A stretch of DNA of 64,000 nt from Cyclobacteriaceae bacterium (GTDB taxonomy: Bacteria; Bacteroidota; Bacteroidia; Cytophagales; Cyclobacteriaceae), in contig JAHBUD010000001.1 of the NCBI GenBank assembly GCA_019638255.1, positions 3,162,001-3,226,000 of the forward strand, in the 5' to 3' direction. Each line of letters starts with the position of its first letter. Position 1 is the stretch's first letter. Both the position numbers and the translations under genes were made by a program. Positions 8,408 to 17,585 of this stretch are shown piece by piece. The notes beneath the pieces were generated by a model. It made no database searches. It was not told where the DNA came from and saw only the letters and a program-made list of their open reading frames with translations.

Positions 8408-10396
8408 TTATTCGTTTTCCACGGCCTCCGGTTGAAACCAAATACCGTCTTCTTTGATTAATTCTATTAGTTCATCTACAGCCTTAGCCGAAGGAACGTT
8501 TCGCTTCACTACTTCCTTACCACGATACAGCGTTATACGACCAACACCCGAACCCACATAGCCGTAGTCGGCATCAGCCATTTCACCAGGACCATTCACA
8601 ATGCAACCCATGATACCAATCTTAACACCCTTTAAGTGATCGGTACGTTTCCTGATCATGGCTGTTGTTTCCTGCAGATCGAACAAGGTTCTTCCACACG
8701 AAGGACAAGAGATATACTCCGTTTTCGACATACGGTTGCGCGTAGCTTGAAGAATACCGAAAGATGTTTTATTGCAAACTTCTGCCCACCGCAGTTGCTC
8801 CTCTTTTTCCCTGATGCCGGAAACACCCGTGATGATTCCATCGCCAAAACCATCAATGAATAATCCCCCTGCATCTGTTGCAGCATAAATCCGAAGATTA
8901 TCTTCAGGCATTAATGAATAGGTGCGTTGAATGATAACCGGAACATCAATGCCCTGTTGCAACAACATGAAGAATATTCTCCGAAGCTCTGCCATTGCAT
9001 GCGTATTATTGCTGTAAACCACAGCAACAACAGTTTTAACTGACTTTAGCTTAACCAGCAAGTCATCATTCAATTCATGAATGGAGAAACGAACAAAGTT
9101 GATATCTGGATGAAAATCTTCTGCACGATTAAATTCTTCTGCTGAAAGCAGCGGCATCTTGTTGATTTTATCTTCAGCATCTAACCACTGCTTATAATCA
9201 CGAATTTCTTTCAAGCCATTAGGCAGCATGAAGTTCACAGGCTTGCTTCCGGTATAGATGTAGTCAACACCCTGATCGTTCATCCGCCACTTATCGGGCT
9301 CAGGCAAATAAAAATGACCGATGCATTTCAAATCTCTATAATCGTTGATGTCAATCTCACTGAGGTCGGCTATAACGCGCGGAACATGATGCGCACCACC
9401 TATATTAACTACCTCTCGGGTTTGTCGCTTATTATACTGAAATGGATTAATGGGCGATTCGTGTAGAGGGGCTATCGGTGCATGCTGCTCGCGATTAATG
9501 TACCGGTCGACCAGAATCTTGGCTACCGGAGCTTCGGCTTCCGGTTCTTCTGTTAATGAAACGCGTACGGTATCGCCTAGTCCATCTTCCAGCAATGTAC
9601 CAATACCCACAGCCGACTTAATCCTTCCATCCTCGCCATCGCCTGCTTCAGTAACGCCAAGGTGTAATGGATAAGGCTTCAATCCTTCTTCATCGAGTTT
9701 TTGGACCAACAGCCTATACGCCTGCACCATCACCTGCGGATTGCTGGCTTTCATGGAAAGCACAATATTGTAATACTGCAGATCCTCGCAAATGCGCAAA
9801 AACTCCAACGCAGACTCTACCATCCCCAATGGCGTATCACCATAGCGACTCATGATCCGATCGGAAAGCGAACCGTGGTTGGTTCCAATGCGCATCGCTG
9901 TACCATGCTCTTTGCAGATTTTTACAAGCGGTGAAAACTTCTCTCGTATGCGCTCAAGCTCAGCCTGGTAAGCTTCATCGGTATACTCAATTACTTCAAA
10001 TTTTTTCTTATCGGCATAGTTGCCCGGGTTTACCCGAACTTTTTCGACAATGCGTGCCGCAAGCTCGGCCGCGTTGGGTGTAAAATGTATATCGGCAATT
10101 AACGGTACTGTGTACCCACGCTTGCGAAGTTCTTTCTTTATTTCTGCCAGGTTTTGAGCTTCCTTTAAACTAGGTGCTGTAATGCGCACATATTCACAGC
10201 CAGCTTCTACCATCCGGATGGTTTGCTCCACTGATCCAAGGGTATCCATGGTATCTACCGTAGTCATGGATTGGATACGAATGGGGTTACTTCCACCCAT
10301 CGGCAAATCGCCTATGGTAACCTCAATGGATTTTCTTCGGTTATACGCTACAAGGCTGTTACAATACTGCTTTAGGGAGGCTATTTCAGGGTTCAC
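8408..10396 (-). CDS. ispG: 4-hydroxy-3-methylbut-2-enyl diphosphate synthase (long, insert-bearing form)
   Basis: IspG converts methylerythritol cyclodiphosphate to HMBPP in the MEP isoprenoid pathway, using a [4Fe-4S] cluster. The N-terminal TIM barrel is clear (IRIQSMTTVDTMD, NPGNYADKK, RIGTNHGSLSDRI, LHLGVTEAG). The cluster domain lies at the C-terminus, with CPSCGRT and GCIVNGPGEM giving the three Cys ligands. At 662 residues it is the long form found in Bacteroidota, Chlamydia and plants: an extra domain of about 230 residues lies between barrel and cluster domain. Enzyme of the cytosol. A promoter-like sequence lies just upstream, and the small membrane gene follows 4 bases after the stop. 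Confidence 0.97.
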   Translation of the reverse strand: MNPEIASLKQYCNSLVAYNRRKSIEVTIGDLPMGGSNPIRIQSMTTVDTMDTLGSVEQTIRMVEAGCEYVRITAPSLKEAQNLAEIKKELRKRGYTVPLIADIHFTPNAAELAARIVEKVRVNPGNYADKKKFEVIEYTDEAYQAELERIREKFSPLVKICKEHGTAMRIGTNHGSLSDRIMSRYGDTPLGMVESALEFLRICEDLQYYNIVLSMKASNPQVMVQAYRLLVQKLDEEGLKPYPLHLGVTEAGDGEDGRIKSAVGIGTLLEDGLGDTVRVSLTEEPEAEAPVAKILVDRYINREQHAPIAPLHESPINPFQYNKRQTREVVNIGGAHHVPRVIADLSEIDINDYRDLKCIGHFYLPEPDKWRMNDQGVDYIYTGSKPVNFMLPNGLKEIRDYKQWLDAEDKINKMPLLSAEEFNRAEDFHPDINFVRFSIHELNDDLLVKLKSVKTVVAVVYSNNTHAMAELRRIFFMLLQQGIDVPVIIQRTYSLMPEDNLRIYAATDAGGLFIDGFGDGIITGVSGIREKEEQLRWAEVCNKTSFGILQATRNRMSKTEYISCPSCGRTLFDLQETTAMIRKRTDHLKGVKIGIMGCIVNGPGEMADADYGYVGSGVGRITLYRGKEVVKRNVPSAKAVDELIELIKEDGIWFQPEAVENE

Positions 10397-10412
10397 AAAT
10401 CAGGTTTTGATG

Positions 10413-10446
10413 CAAAGGTAACCGATATGCGGTGTATTTTGTTCAA
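10413..10446 (-). promoter_or_regulatory. Candidate Bacteroidota-type promoter of ispG
   Basis: On the minus strand TACCTTTG (10413-10420) fits the -7 consensus TAnnTTTG, and TTG (10444-10446) lies 23 bases upstream, within the accepted spacing. It sits in the 60-base gap before ispG and implies a leader of about 10 bases. Sequence match only. Confidence 0.5.
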
Positions 10447-10456
10447 GTATCCGTGC

Positions 10457-11155
10457 TCAAATATCGCCCAATTGAGGCCTTATTATCACCTCTTCAACAA
10501 CGCTGCGGGAGGATAGCGTATAGGAGGCATAAATGATATCCGCCACATCTTCAACTTTCATAAAACGTTCTTCGGGCATATCAACCCCATCCCAACTGGC
10601 CGTTTTAGTTGCCCCGGGCATTACCGCGGTTACCCGGATTCCATATTCTTTTAGCTCTTCGCGCAAGCACTTTGACATACCCAGCATGGCAAACTTGGTA
10701 ATAGCGTAAGAACCTCCATTAGCATAGGCTTTAATGCTGGCAATGGAGCAGATGTTAACGATATGCCCATTACGCTGCTCCTTCATGGCATGCACAAAGC
10801 TCCGTGTAACATGATAGGCACTATAAAGATTTGCCTGCATCATCGCCTCAAGGTTTCCCTCCGGCTCAGTGGATATCTCGCCCGGCACAAAGTAGCCGGC
10901 ATTGTTTACCAAAACATCCACGGGTCGTCCTAAACCCTGCACAAATTCACAAAAGGACTGAGCCTGTATTCTATCAGACACATCAGCTTGAAATGTAAAA
11001 ATATTCCTATCTCCGCCCAGGGTATTTTTTAGGGAATCGAGATCGCTCTGTTTGCGAGCACAGGTTGCAACGTCAAATCCGTTGACTATGAATTTTTCGA
11101 TAATAGCACGTCCAATGCCTTTTGTACCACCTGTTATAACCAGCAGTTTACGCAT
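10457..11155 (-). CDS. Short-chain dehydrogenase/reductase
   Basis: The 232-residue protein is a classical SDR: the N-terminal cofactor motif TGGTKGIGRAI, the NNAG motif (VLVNNAGYF), Ser in ICSIASIKAYANGG, and the catalytic YAITKFA (YxxxK). It reduces or oxidises a carbonyl/alcohol with NAD(P)H; the substrate is not deducible. It resembles 3-oxoacyl-ACP reductase-like and sepiapterin-like SDRs. Length is normal. It is divergent from mlaE with 86 bases between starts and is followed by ispG, which appears to have its own promoter. Confidence 0.9.
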   Translation of the reverse strand: MRKLLVITGGTKGIGRAIIEKFIVNGFDVATCARKQSDLDSLKNTLGGDRNIFTFQADVSDRIQAQSFCEFVQGLGRPVDVLVNNAGYFVPGEISTEPEGNLEAMMQANLYSAYHVTRSFVHAMKEQRNGHIVNICSIASIKAYANGGSYAITKFAMLGMSKCLREELKEYGIRVTAVMPGATKTASWDGVDMPEERFMKVEDVADIIYASYTLSSRSVVEEVIIRPQLGDI

Positions 11156-11241
11156 ATTAAATGAAATGTTATTTTTGGTATCTTTAGCAAGATAGGCATA
11201 ATGGAGTTAAAGGTTTACCCTGCACATAACATCGCATTTTC

Positions 11242-11979
11242 ATGAAGGAAATAGGCAAGTATTTCATTTTTATAGGGTACCTGTTCACCAATCGCGAATC
11301 ATTCAAAACCCATTATAAACTGATTATTGACGAATGTGTACTAATTGGCGTCAATTCCATTTTTCTGTTTGTGTTGGTATCCTCCTTTATCGGAGCAGTA
11401 TCTACCGTACAAACTGCTTTTAACCTTGTTGCACCCTACATTCCAAAATACGTGATATCACAGGTGGTGCGTGAAATGACCGTGCTTGAACTGGCCCCAA
11501 CGGTAATGGCGATTGTATATGCCGGTAAGGTGGGCTCGAGCATGTCGGGTAACCTGGGTACCATGCGCATAACCGAACAGATTGACGCCCTTGAAGTGAT
11601 GGGCATCAACTCCATTAACTACCTTGTGCTGCCCAAAATTGTTGCTTCTGTACTAATGTATCCCTTATTGGTTATCGTGTCAGGAGTTTGCGCCCTGATG
11701 GGCGGATACCTGGTGGGATTGATTACAGGCATACTTGCCCCAACAGAATACATCTACGGCATTCGGTATCTATTTAACGAATTCACTATAACTTTTGCCC
11801 TTATCAAAGCCATAACGTTTGGATTTCTGGTAGCCTCCATTTCCTCATTTAAAGGATACTATACACAAGGCGGAGCGCTGGAGGTTGGTATTTCCAGCAC
11901 CAAGGCAGTAACCACCAGTGTCATTGCTATTCTATTGGCGGATTACCTGTTAGCACAGCTCTTACTCTCTCCTGCATGA
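11242..11979 (+). CDS. mlaE: MlaE-family ABC transporter permease
   Basis: This 245-residue inner-membrane protein has MlaE/Ttg2B features: the segment VVREMTVLELAPTVMAIVYAGKVGSSM and the EQIDALEVMGINS motif, plus five or so hydrophobic helices. Together with the ATPase encoded next it forms the core of a phospholipid transporter keeping outer membrane lipid asymmetry. The genes overlap by 4 bases (ATGA), so they are coupled. No MlaD substrate-binding gene follows in the window, so it is encoded elsewhere. A -7-like TATTTTTG occurs at 11170-11177 without a matching -33 box. Confidence 0.93.
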   Translation: MKEIGKYFIFIGYLFTNRESFKTHYKLIIDECVLIGVNSIFLFVLVSSFIGAVSTVQTAFNLVAPYIPKYVISQVVREMTVLELAPTVMAIVYAGKVGSSMSGNLGTMRITEQIDALEVMGINSINYLVLPKIVASVLMYPLLVIVSGVCALMGGYLVGLITGILAPTEYIYGIRYLFNEFTITFALIKAITFGFLVASISSFKGYYTQGGALEVGISSTKAVTTSVIAILLADYLLAQLLLSPA

Positions 11980-12731
11980 TTGAAATTCAGAACATATCGA
12001 AGTCGTTTGGCGAAAAGAAAATCCTGAAGGACATCAGCGGAAAATTCGATAAGGGCTGCCCAAACCTTATTATCGGTGCTTCTGGAACAGGCAAAAGTGT
12101 ACTACTAAAATGCATCGTTGAATTAGTGAAACCCGATGAAGGTTATGTGTTTTTTGACAACCGGAATTTTACTGAAAGTAACCGCAAAGATAAAATTGAA
12201 ATCAGGCGCGAAATAGGCATGCTGTTTCAGGGGGGGGCACTTTTCGACTCTAAAACCGTTGAAGAAAATGTACGCTTTCCATTGGACATGCTCGCCAAAA
12301 TGCCAAAGGATGAAAAAACCGATCGTGTTAACCTGGTGCTAAACCGGGTTGGATTAAAGAATGCCAATAAAAAAATGCCTTCTGAACTGAGTGGTGGCAT
12401 GCGTAAACGGGTAGGCATTGCGCGAGCTATTGTCAACAATCCCAAGTACTTGTTTTGCGATGAACCCAACTCTGGTCTTGATCCCCAGACTTCCATCTTA
12501 ATTGACGAACTCATCCAGGTGCTAACCTCGGATTATGACACCACCACCATTGTGGTTACGCATGACATGAATTCCGTTATGGGTATAGGCGATAATATCA
12601 TGTTTCTTTATCAGGGCGAAAAACTTTGGGAAGGTGGCAAAGATGACATCACTCACTCAGGTGTAAAAGAACTTGATGACTTTGTGTTTGCCAACAAGGT
12701 AATGATTGCCATGCGGGGTAAATCACGCTAA
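11976..12731 (+). CDS. mlaF: MlaF-family ABC transporter ATP-binding protein
   Basis: The 251-residue ATPase has a Walker A GASGTGKSVL, Q-loop (MLFQGGALFDS), signature LSGGMRKRVGIARA, Walker B YLFCDEPNSGLDP and H-loop VVTHDMNS. The RKRV after the signature is typical of MlaF. It powers the MlaE permease at the cytoplasmic side of the inner membrane. A run of eight G at about 12229-12236 lies within the Q-loop codons, but the frame is intact. The gene is convergent with the DsrE-like gene (30 bases apart). Confidence 0.94.
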   Translation: MIEIQNISKSFGEKKILKDISGKFDKGCPNLIIGASGTGKSVLLKCIVELVKPDEGYVFFDNRNFTESNRKDKIEIRREIGMLFQGGALFDSKTVEENVRFPLDMLAKMPKDEKTDRVNLVLNRVGLKNANKKMPSELSGGMRKRVGIARAIVNNPKYLFCDEPNSGLDPQTSILIDELIQVLTSDYDTTTIVVTHDMNSVMGIGDNIMFLYQGEKLWEGGKDDITHSGVKELDDFVFANKVMIAMRGKSR

Positions 12732-12761
12732 TTTTGTGCACCGAATTCGGTACTTCTATTT

Positions 12762-13292
12762 TCAAAACTTAAACCACGCATAGCCTTTTAGCTGGTAGGT
12801 TGTTAGCACCGTGAGCATGGAAGTAGCAATCTTGATGTGTGGCGAAATTGCATTTTGATCGATGTTCCTGCCAATCAATGATTGGCCACAGACAAACAAT
12901 TCAACGCCTGCCTCATGCAGTTCTTTATACAACGCCAAATTAGGATTACTCACGTTGTACTTTTTGCGATAACTTTCTTCATCCATAATGGAGTAGGTTG
13001 CTTGATTATGAATGGCCACCACTACCTTGATCTTGTCATTTTTTACACCGCCAACACTATGCAAATTGATAAGCCTGGCAATATTGTTCAGATAATCATT
13101 TAAAACAGCCGGATCGTTACCGCCTCCGGCAAGATCAATAACAATCTTATACTCTAATGTTGGATCTGGTTTTTCAACTGCCGCGGGAATATCAAACACA
13201 CCTCCGTAATTTTTTATAACCGGAAATACCATTTGCTGTGCGTATGCTTTATTAAGCATTAGTACGAGTGTAACAAGAAGGACAATTCTCAT
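12762..13292 (-). CDS. Exported DsrE/DsrF-like protein
   Basis: The start is taken at MRIVLLVTLVLMLNKAYAQ, a complete Sec signal peptide; the frame is open further upstream, but that part overlaps the kinase gene. The mature part of about 157 residues contains a DsrE-like fold with EYKIVIDLAGGG, IKVVVAIHNQATY, and AGVELFVCGQSL, where the Cys corresponds to the conserved DsrE-family cysteine. DsrE-like proteins act in sulfur transfer or signalling; exported single-copy versions are uncharacterised. It lies 16 bases behind the kinase stop, so both are probably co-transcribed. Confidence 0.85.
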   Translation of the reverse strand: MRIVLLVTLVLMLNKAYAQQMVFPVIKNYGGVFDIPAAVEKPDPTLEYKIVIDLAGGGNDPAVLNDYLNNIARLINLHSVGGVKNDKIKVVVAIHNQATYSIMDEESYRKKYNVSNPNLALYKELHEAGVELFVCGQSLIGRNIDQNAISPHIKIATSMLTVLTTYQLKGYAWFKF

Positions 13293-13308
13293 AGACAATT
13301 CATTCAGG

Positions 13309-16300
13309 TTATTTAGTTGTATTTTCGGAAAACAAGGGTAACTCAATGTAGAACGTGGTGCCAACTCCACGACCAGATTCAAAGTATATTTTCCCACCCA
13401 TCTGCTCAATTCCATGGCGGGCAATGGCAAGCCCTAAACCGGAACCGGATTGCTTGGTACTGAAATGCGGCAGAAATATTTTGTCTTTCAATGACTCTTC
13501 CACTCCACTACCATTATCTGCGAAAGCCAGACGAACCTTCGATGCCATTTGTTCGATCTTAATTTCAATCGTTACACGCTGTCTTTCTTTGGCCGATTGA
13601 ATACTGTTTAATACAATGTTGGAAAAAATTCGACTCATCAGTTGTTCATCTCCCTGCACATAAACATCCGTTAACATTGTTGAAAAAGTAATGGATGCAG
13701 CCTGGTTATACAACTGAATTATCTTGTTGATCAGCGTAACTAATTCCAATGGACGCATTACCGGCTCAGGCATCTTGGCAAAAGCGCTGAAAGAAGAGGC
13801 AATGCCATCCAGTGTATCTACCTGATCCAGAACAGATCCAATAGCTTTTCGCATTTTGGCCAGTGTTTTTGGATCAGCATCCGGCAGACGTTCGGTTTGT
13901 TGCAGCGTAAGCTTTATGGGTGTAAGTGGGTTCTTTATTTCATGCGCTACTTGCTGCGCAATTTCCCGCCAGGCTTTCTCACGTTGTATCCGTTCCAGTT
14001 GGATTTTACTTTCGCTCAGGGTCGACAGCATCTGATTATACTCCCGCACCATCAGGCCAATTTCATCATCTGATTGCCATTCCAATGGCTGATTGGATTG
14101 GGTTAATGATATACGGCCAAGCTTCTGCGTAATCATACGCAACGGGAAAGTGAGCCATCGGGCAACCCAGAAGGAAATGATTACCAGTACAATAAAGACA
14201 GCCGTGAAAATGGATAAGATATTGGCTAAAACGGTGATCTGCATTTTTTCCAATAAGCTCTCCGATTGAAAGAAAGGTATACCCACAATTCCCAGCAATG
14301 ACCCATCTGTTGATGCCAACAATGCCGAGTAAGCCACAAAGTAATTGAGTTTTCCAACCATTTCATCGGAAACAAAAAAACGATCACCACCACTAATCCT
14401 CGCCAATGCCACCGGATCGATATAGGGTGAGAGAAGCTGATTTTCGAAGATCAAAGGCTGGCTTGTAAATTGAAGTTTTCCTGAAGGCATGAATAAGTTA
14501 GCATCGAGGTTGGCAAGCTTTGATAATTGAACAAAATTCAAATCACCCAGCACTACATCGTTATCACTATTTTCAGCAATCGTACTGCTGATTTGGTTCG
14601 TAAAATTTCTTGACTTGGTCAGGTAGTCGGCATTTAGCTGCTCAAGATTTGAACGGGCCGTTAAGCCTAGTGTGATTACGCTAACGGAAATGAGTGGAAT
14701 AAAAAATGCCAGATTTAAAATCAATTGAATTCGTGCCGAAAGCATAAGCCTGTCAAGTCTCAAAAAATCAGCAACACCCAAAACCAACAGAAAAACTAAT
14801 ATTGTAGCTAAACCGATAATGATTAAAAAGGAAAAGTCTGCTAATGAGAATATTAACGAAGGCGCAGGCGATGAAACCACCACAGCTCTTCCACTGGCTT
14901 CACGTGAAGCAGTGTGGATATACCCTTTATACTCAACGCCTGATTTATATAAACGAGGGTCATTAAGAAATACTGAGTCTATAGTGGTGTATTTAAAATC
15001 ACCAGACCAATATTGAATCTCGTTGTTGGAGAAAACAGCATTGCTTAGCTCCTGTGAACCGAACGCCTGACGAAATCGATTATCAACCAATAATCCAGGG
15101 TAAACATTTTCCGGAATAACACGCTTGAGTATCAATTCCAGAATGATGAATCCTGCGCTGATAACTCCTCGCTTGACAGGAATTACAGCCAGGTATTTTC
15201 TGGCTGATTCATTATCCGGCCGGCTGAAAAAGTAGATGCCTTCATAAGCTGTTTGAGCAGTTTCCGTATCAAATTCAGCTATTCGCGATGAAAAACTTTC
15301 AGTATCACGGTTATCAAGCGGATCACCACTGGCATTATATAAATGAATATCAATAGTGTATTTGTTAAAATAACCTGGGATATACACTTGTCTGACCTTT
15401 TGTCGCACAGCCTCACGGTTTACAAAAGGCCCTGAAAGCCTGGATTGAATAAAAAAGTCAGCTGCAATCTTATCCATGGCTTCCGCTAACAGAAATTCCC
15501 CAAAGTCATCCTTATCAATCAAAAAGGAATTAGCGAACTTGAATTGACTGGCGATACGTTCGTTTCTGCTAAAATGATTCAGCGCCAATAATCCGCTTAA
15601 GGCAAAAAAAACAACAGCAGTAAAAAAATAGGTAAACGTGAGGTACTGAAAGCGTTGAATAAATTTATAAAACTCGAATATCACTACCAGTAGAAAATAA
15701 GCAATTCCGGCCAGTAGCGAATAGCCGTACAATTGTCCGGTAGATTCATTAACCAGGATGAATAACAGGATACCGGTAAGAAATGAACTAATCCAAATTA
15801 CTTTTGGATTGACCATTAATAGTCTGATGAAAACGTGAATAAATAAAAAGGCACTAACCCAGGATAGTGCAACCGAAAGAAAAGTCAATATGCGCATCAC
15901 ATCGAATTGAATGGATTCAGATATATTCAGTGTGAAGGCCGAATTATTATAAATCGTTTGAATAACGATGTACGGAAACAGCGCACCAAAAAGCACTGCC
16001 ACCGATGAAAAAATCGAAACCAACCAGCGATAAACAGGATGCTTTAAGGTTGCGCGCAATCCACGAAACCTGAATATATTTTTAAAAATGAACCAGCACA
16101 AAACCGTTACAGCAATCATGTTCAACACGAGGTCACCTAGTGAGGGGTTCAATTCTGATGAGGCAAAATACTTGGGATCAAAAATGTCGCTTACAATGAT
16201 ATTTGAAGGGAAACGAAACGTAATCATCAGGTAACGTACCAGACCGGTTCCACCCAACAGAATAAGAAAACTTAACCCGGCATTCCATGTATTAATTCTC

Positions 16301-16965
16301 TGCGTTAACCGATGCAACAGAATAAAAAACAGAATTATTGCTGATGTGAAAAAAGTAACAACCATCCTGGCATCGACACTGTGTGGCGACCATGTGGATG
16401 TCAGAATACATTTAAACAGCTGAGCATCGTTAAGTTCAACCAACGTTCCTTGTTCGGTATTGGCATCGGTAATCGCAACATCATAGCGACTAAAAATATC
16501 CTTATTTCTCCATTCTTCAAGGTATTGATTTCTGATTTTATAATGAACATGCAGCGGCACCACAGCAATCAAAGCATGCTGTGCGTCTAGTCTCCATTTT
16601 AACAGCAGAAAATCTCCTGAGGAAATTTTTAAATACTTATACCTGAAATCATCCAGCACAAAACGAATTGGTGGAATAAACTGGTTGTCTGTCCACTCCA
16701 GAATTTCATGATCGCTCGCTCTCAAAAAAACAATATGCTTATCAGGATGAAGCCGATTAATATCAACTGAACCACTGTGCTGCGCGGCAGAAATGGTTGC
16801 ATCAAGTTTGCTGTATAATGCTGAAAGGCGTTCTTCAAATCCGGAAATAACCTTCACTGAGTCGGACGGAATGGAAGCCTTATAGGAGAAGTAAACTCCA
16901 ATACTGATAGCTATCAGCAACAGCGTTACAAGTGCCCTACCCGTCTTGTCTTGTTTGAAGAACAT
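13309..16965 (-). CDS. Large membrane sensor histidine kinase (NtrY-like)
   Basis: The 1,218-residue protein has an N-terminal helix, a periplasmic segment, a block of about six to seven membrane helices (roughly residues 190-490), a long second extracytoplasmic sensor region, another helix near 720, and a HAMP segment near 930-985. The kinase core follows: H-box REIAQQVAHEIKNPLTP near residue 1000, N-box FSNIVLNSIQSA, G1 DNGSGVEESL, and G2 GSGLGLAIARHG. It autophosphorylates on His in response to an unknown signal, as NtrY-type kinases do. No response regulator is adjacent, so it is an orphan. Position: 22 bases behind the DUF983 gene and before the exported DsrE-like gene, suggesting a role linked to envelope or respiratory state (inference). 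Confidence 0.9.
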   Translation of the reverse strand: MFFKQDKTGRALVTLLLIAISIGVYFSYKASIPSDSVKVISGFEERLSALYSKLDATISAAQHSGSVDINRLHPDKHIVFLRASDHEILEWTDNQFIPPIRFVLDDFRYKYLKISSGDFLLLKWRLDAQHALIAVVPLHVHYKIRNQYLEEWRNKDIFSRYDVAITDANTEQGTLVELNDAQLFKCILTSTWSPHSVDARMVVTFFTSAIILFFILLHRLTQRINTWNAGLSFLILLGGTGLVRYLMITFRFPSNIIVSDIFDPKYFASSELNPSLGDLVLNMIAVTVLCWFIFKNIFRFRGLRATLKHPVYRWLVSIFSSVAVLFGALFPYIVIQTIYNNSAFTLNISESIQFDVMRILTFLSVALSWVSAFLFIHVFIRLLMVNPKVIWISSFLTGILLFILVNESTGQLYGYSLLAGIAYFLLVVIFEFYKFIQRFQYLTFTYFFTAVVFFALSGLLALNHFSRNERIASQFKFANSFLIDKDDFGEFLLAEAMDKIAADFFIQSRLSGPFVNREAVRQKVRQVYIPGYFNKYTIDIHLYNASGDPLDNRDTESFSSRIAEFDTETAQTAYEGIYFFSRPDNESARKYLAVIPVKRGVISAGFIILELILKRVIPENVYPGLLVDNRFRQAFGSQELSNAVFSNNEIQYWSGDFKYTTIDSVFLNDPRLYKSGVEYKGYIHTASREASGRAVVVSSPAPSLIFSLADFSFLIIIGLATILVFLLVLGVADFLRLDRLMLSARIQLILNLAFFIPLISVSVITLGLTARSNLEQLNADYLTKSRNFTNQISSTIAENSDNDVVLGDLNFVQLSKLANLDANLFMPSGKLQFTSQPLIFENQLLSPYIDPVALARISGGDRFFVSDEMVGKLNYFVAYSALLASTDGSLLGIVGIPFFQSESLLEKMQITVLANILSIFTAVFIVLVIISFWVARWLTFPLRMITQKLGRISLTQSNQPLEWQSDDEIGLMVREYNQMLSTLSESKIQLERIQREKAWREIAQQVAHEIKNPLTPIKLTLQQTERLPDADPKTLAKMRKAIGSVLDQVDTLDGIASSFSAFAKMPEPVMRPLELVTLINKIIQLYNQAASITFSTMLTDVYVQGDEQLMSRIFSNIVLNSIQSAKERQRVTIEIKIEQMASKVRLAFADNGSGVEESLKDKIFLPHFSTKQSGSGLGLAIARHGIEQMGGKIYFESGRGVGTTFYIELPLFSENTTK

Positions 16966-16987
16966 CCACTAAAGTTAAGAAATTACC

Positions 16988-17365
16988 CTATTGTGTATAG
17001 CGGGAATCAAATTTGATTCCACCAAACAAATAAAGGTAAATGATGCGGGAGTAACGATAATTTAGAGGAGCTATTAATACCATGAAGGATACAATCACAC
17101 CGATGTAAACCCATTCAGAAGAATTACCAAAAATATAGAGGATGCCGGTAATGGCCACCATAGCTGCAACGGTTATACCATAGCCTACATACATTGCACC
17201 TTGGTAAAAGCCGGGCTCAGGCTCAAGCCGAACCTGGCAATGCGGGCAACTTTCGTGCATAACAGCAAACTTCATCAGGTTTGATGAGCGATATGCAAAC
17301 ATATCTCCGGTATGACAACGCGGGCACTTACCGTGTAATAGCGCCTTGATCAAATTTGGCGACAT
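16988..17365 (-). CDS. DUF983 family membrane protein
   Basis: The 125-residue protein has the DUF983 pattern: an N-terminal zinc-ribbon-like CPRCHTGDMF and a second pair in SCPHCQVRLEPEPGFYQGAMYVGYG, followed by two hydrophobic helices. The family is often found near heme-copper oxidase genes and its function is unknown. Its start overlaps the end of the upstream small gene by 38 bases, a longer overlap than usual, but the CPRC motif close to the start makes this N-terminus convincing. Confidence 0.87.
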   Translation of the reverse strand: MSPNLIKALLHGKCPRCHTGDMFAYRSSNLMKFAVMHESCPHCQVRLEPEPGFYQGAMYVGYGITVAAMVAITGILYIFGNSSEWVYIGVIVSFMVLIAPLNYRYSRIIYLYLFGGIKFDSRYTQ

Positions 17366-17585
17366 CCCTTTTACTATTTCGATACCAAATGTAACCTAAT
17401 AACAATATGGCCAGGTAAGGTAAACTGAGTAAATACAAAATACCGGTATTGATTCCAGCTGCTATACCTACATCGCCATTACTCACATTATTCTCCAATT
17501 GTGTGCGGCACATAGCACACTGGCTAATGGCTTCAATTGAACCGATACTTAAAAAAAGAATGAATACAATAAACCTGCGGATCAT
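17328..17585 (-). CDS. Small exported membrane protein with a CAMC motif
   Basis: I know no characterised function. Taking MIRRFIVFILFLSIGS as the start gives 85 residues with a signal peptide, a mature N-terminus QCAMCRTQLENNVSNGD carrying a CxxC pair, and one C-terminal membrane helix (ILYLLSLPYLAILLLGYIW). The layout suggests an envelope protein with two cysteines facing the periplasm, which could bind metal or do thiol exchange. Its place between DUF420 and DUF983, behind the oxidase operon, points to cytochrome oxidase assembly (inference). It overlaps both neighbours, 38 bases into DUF983 and 4 bases with DUF420. Confidence 0.75.
   Translation of the reverse strand: MIRRFIVFILFLSIGSIEAISQCAMCRTQLENNVSNGDVGIAAGINTGILYLLSLPYLAILLLGYIWYRNSKRDVAKFDQGAITR

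Noticed and set aside
12762..13430. Longer form of the DsrE-like gene with 46 more residues
   Set aside because: The extension lies in the kinase coding region and would hide the signal peptide starting MRIVLLV; the shorter start is preferred.
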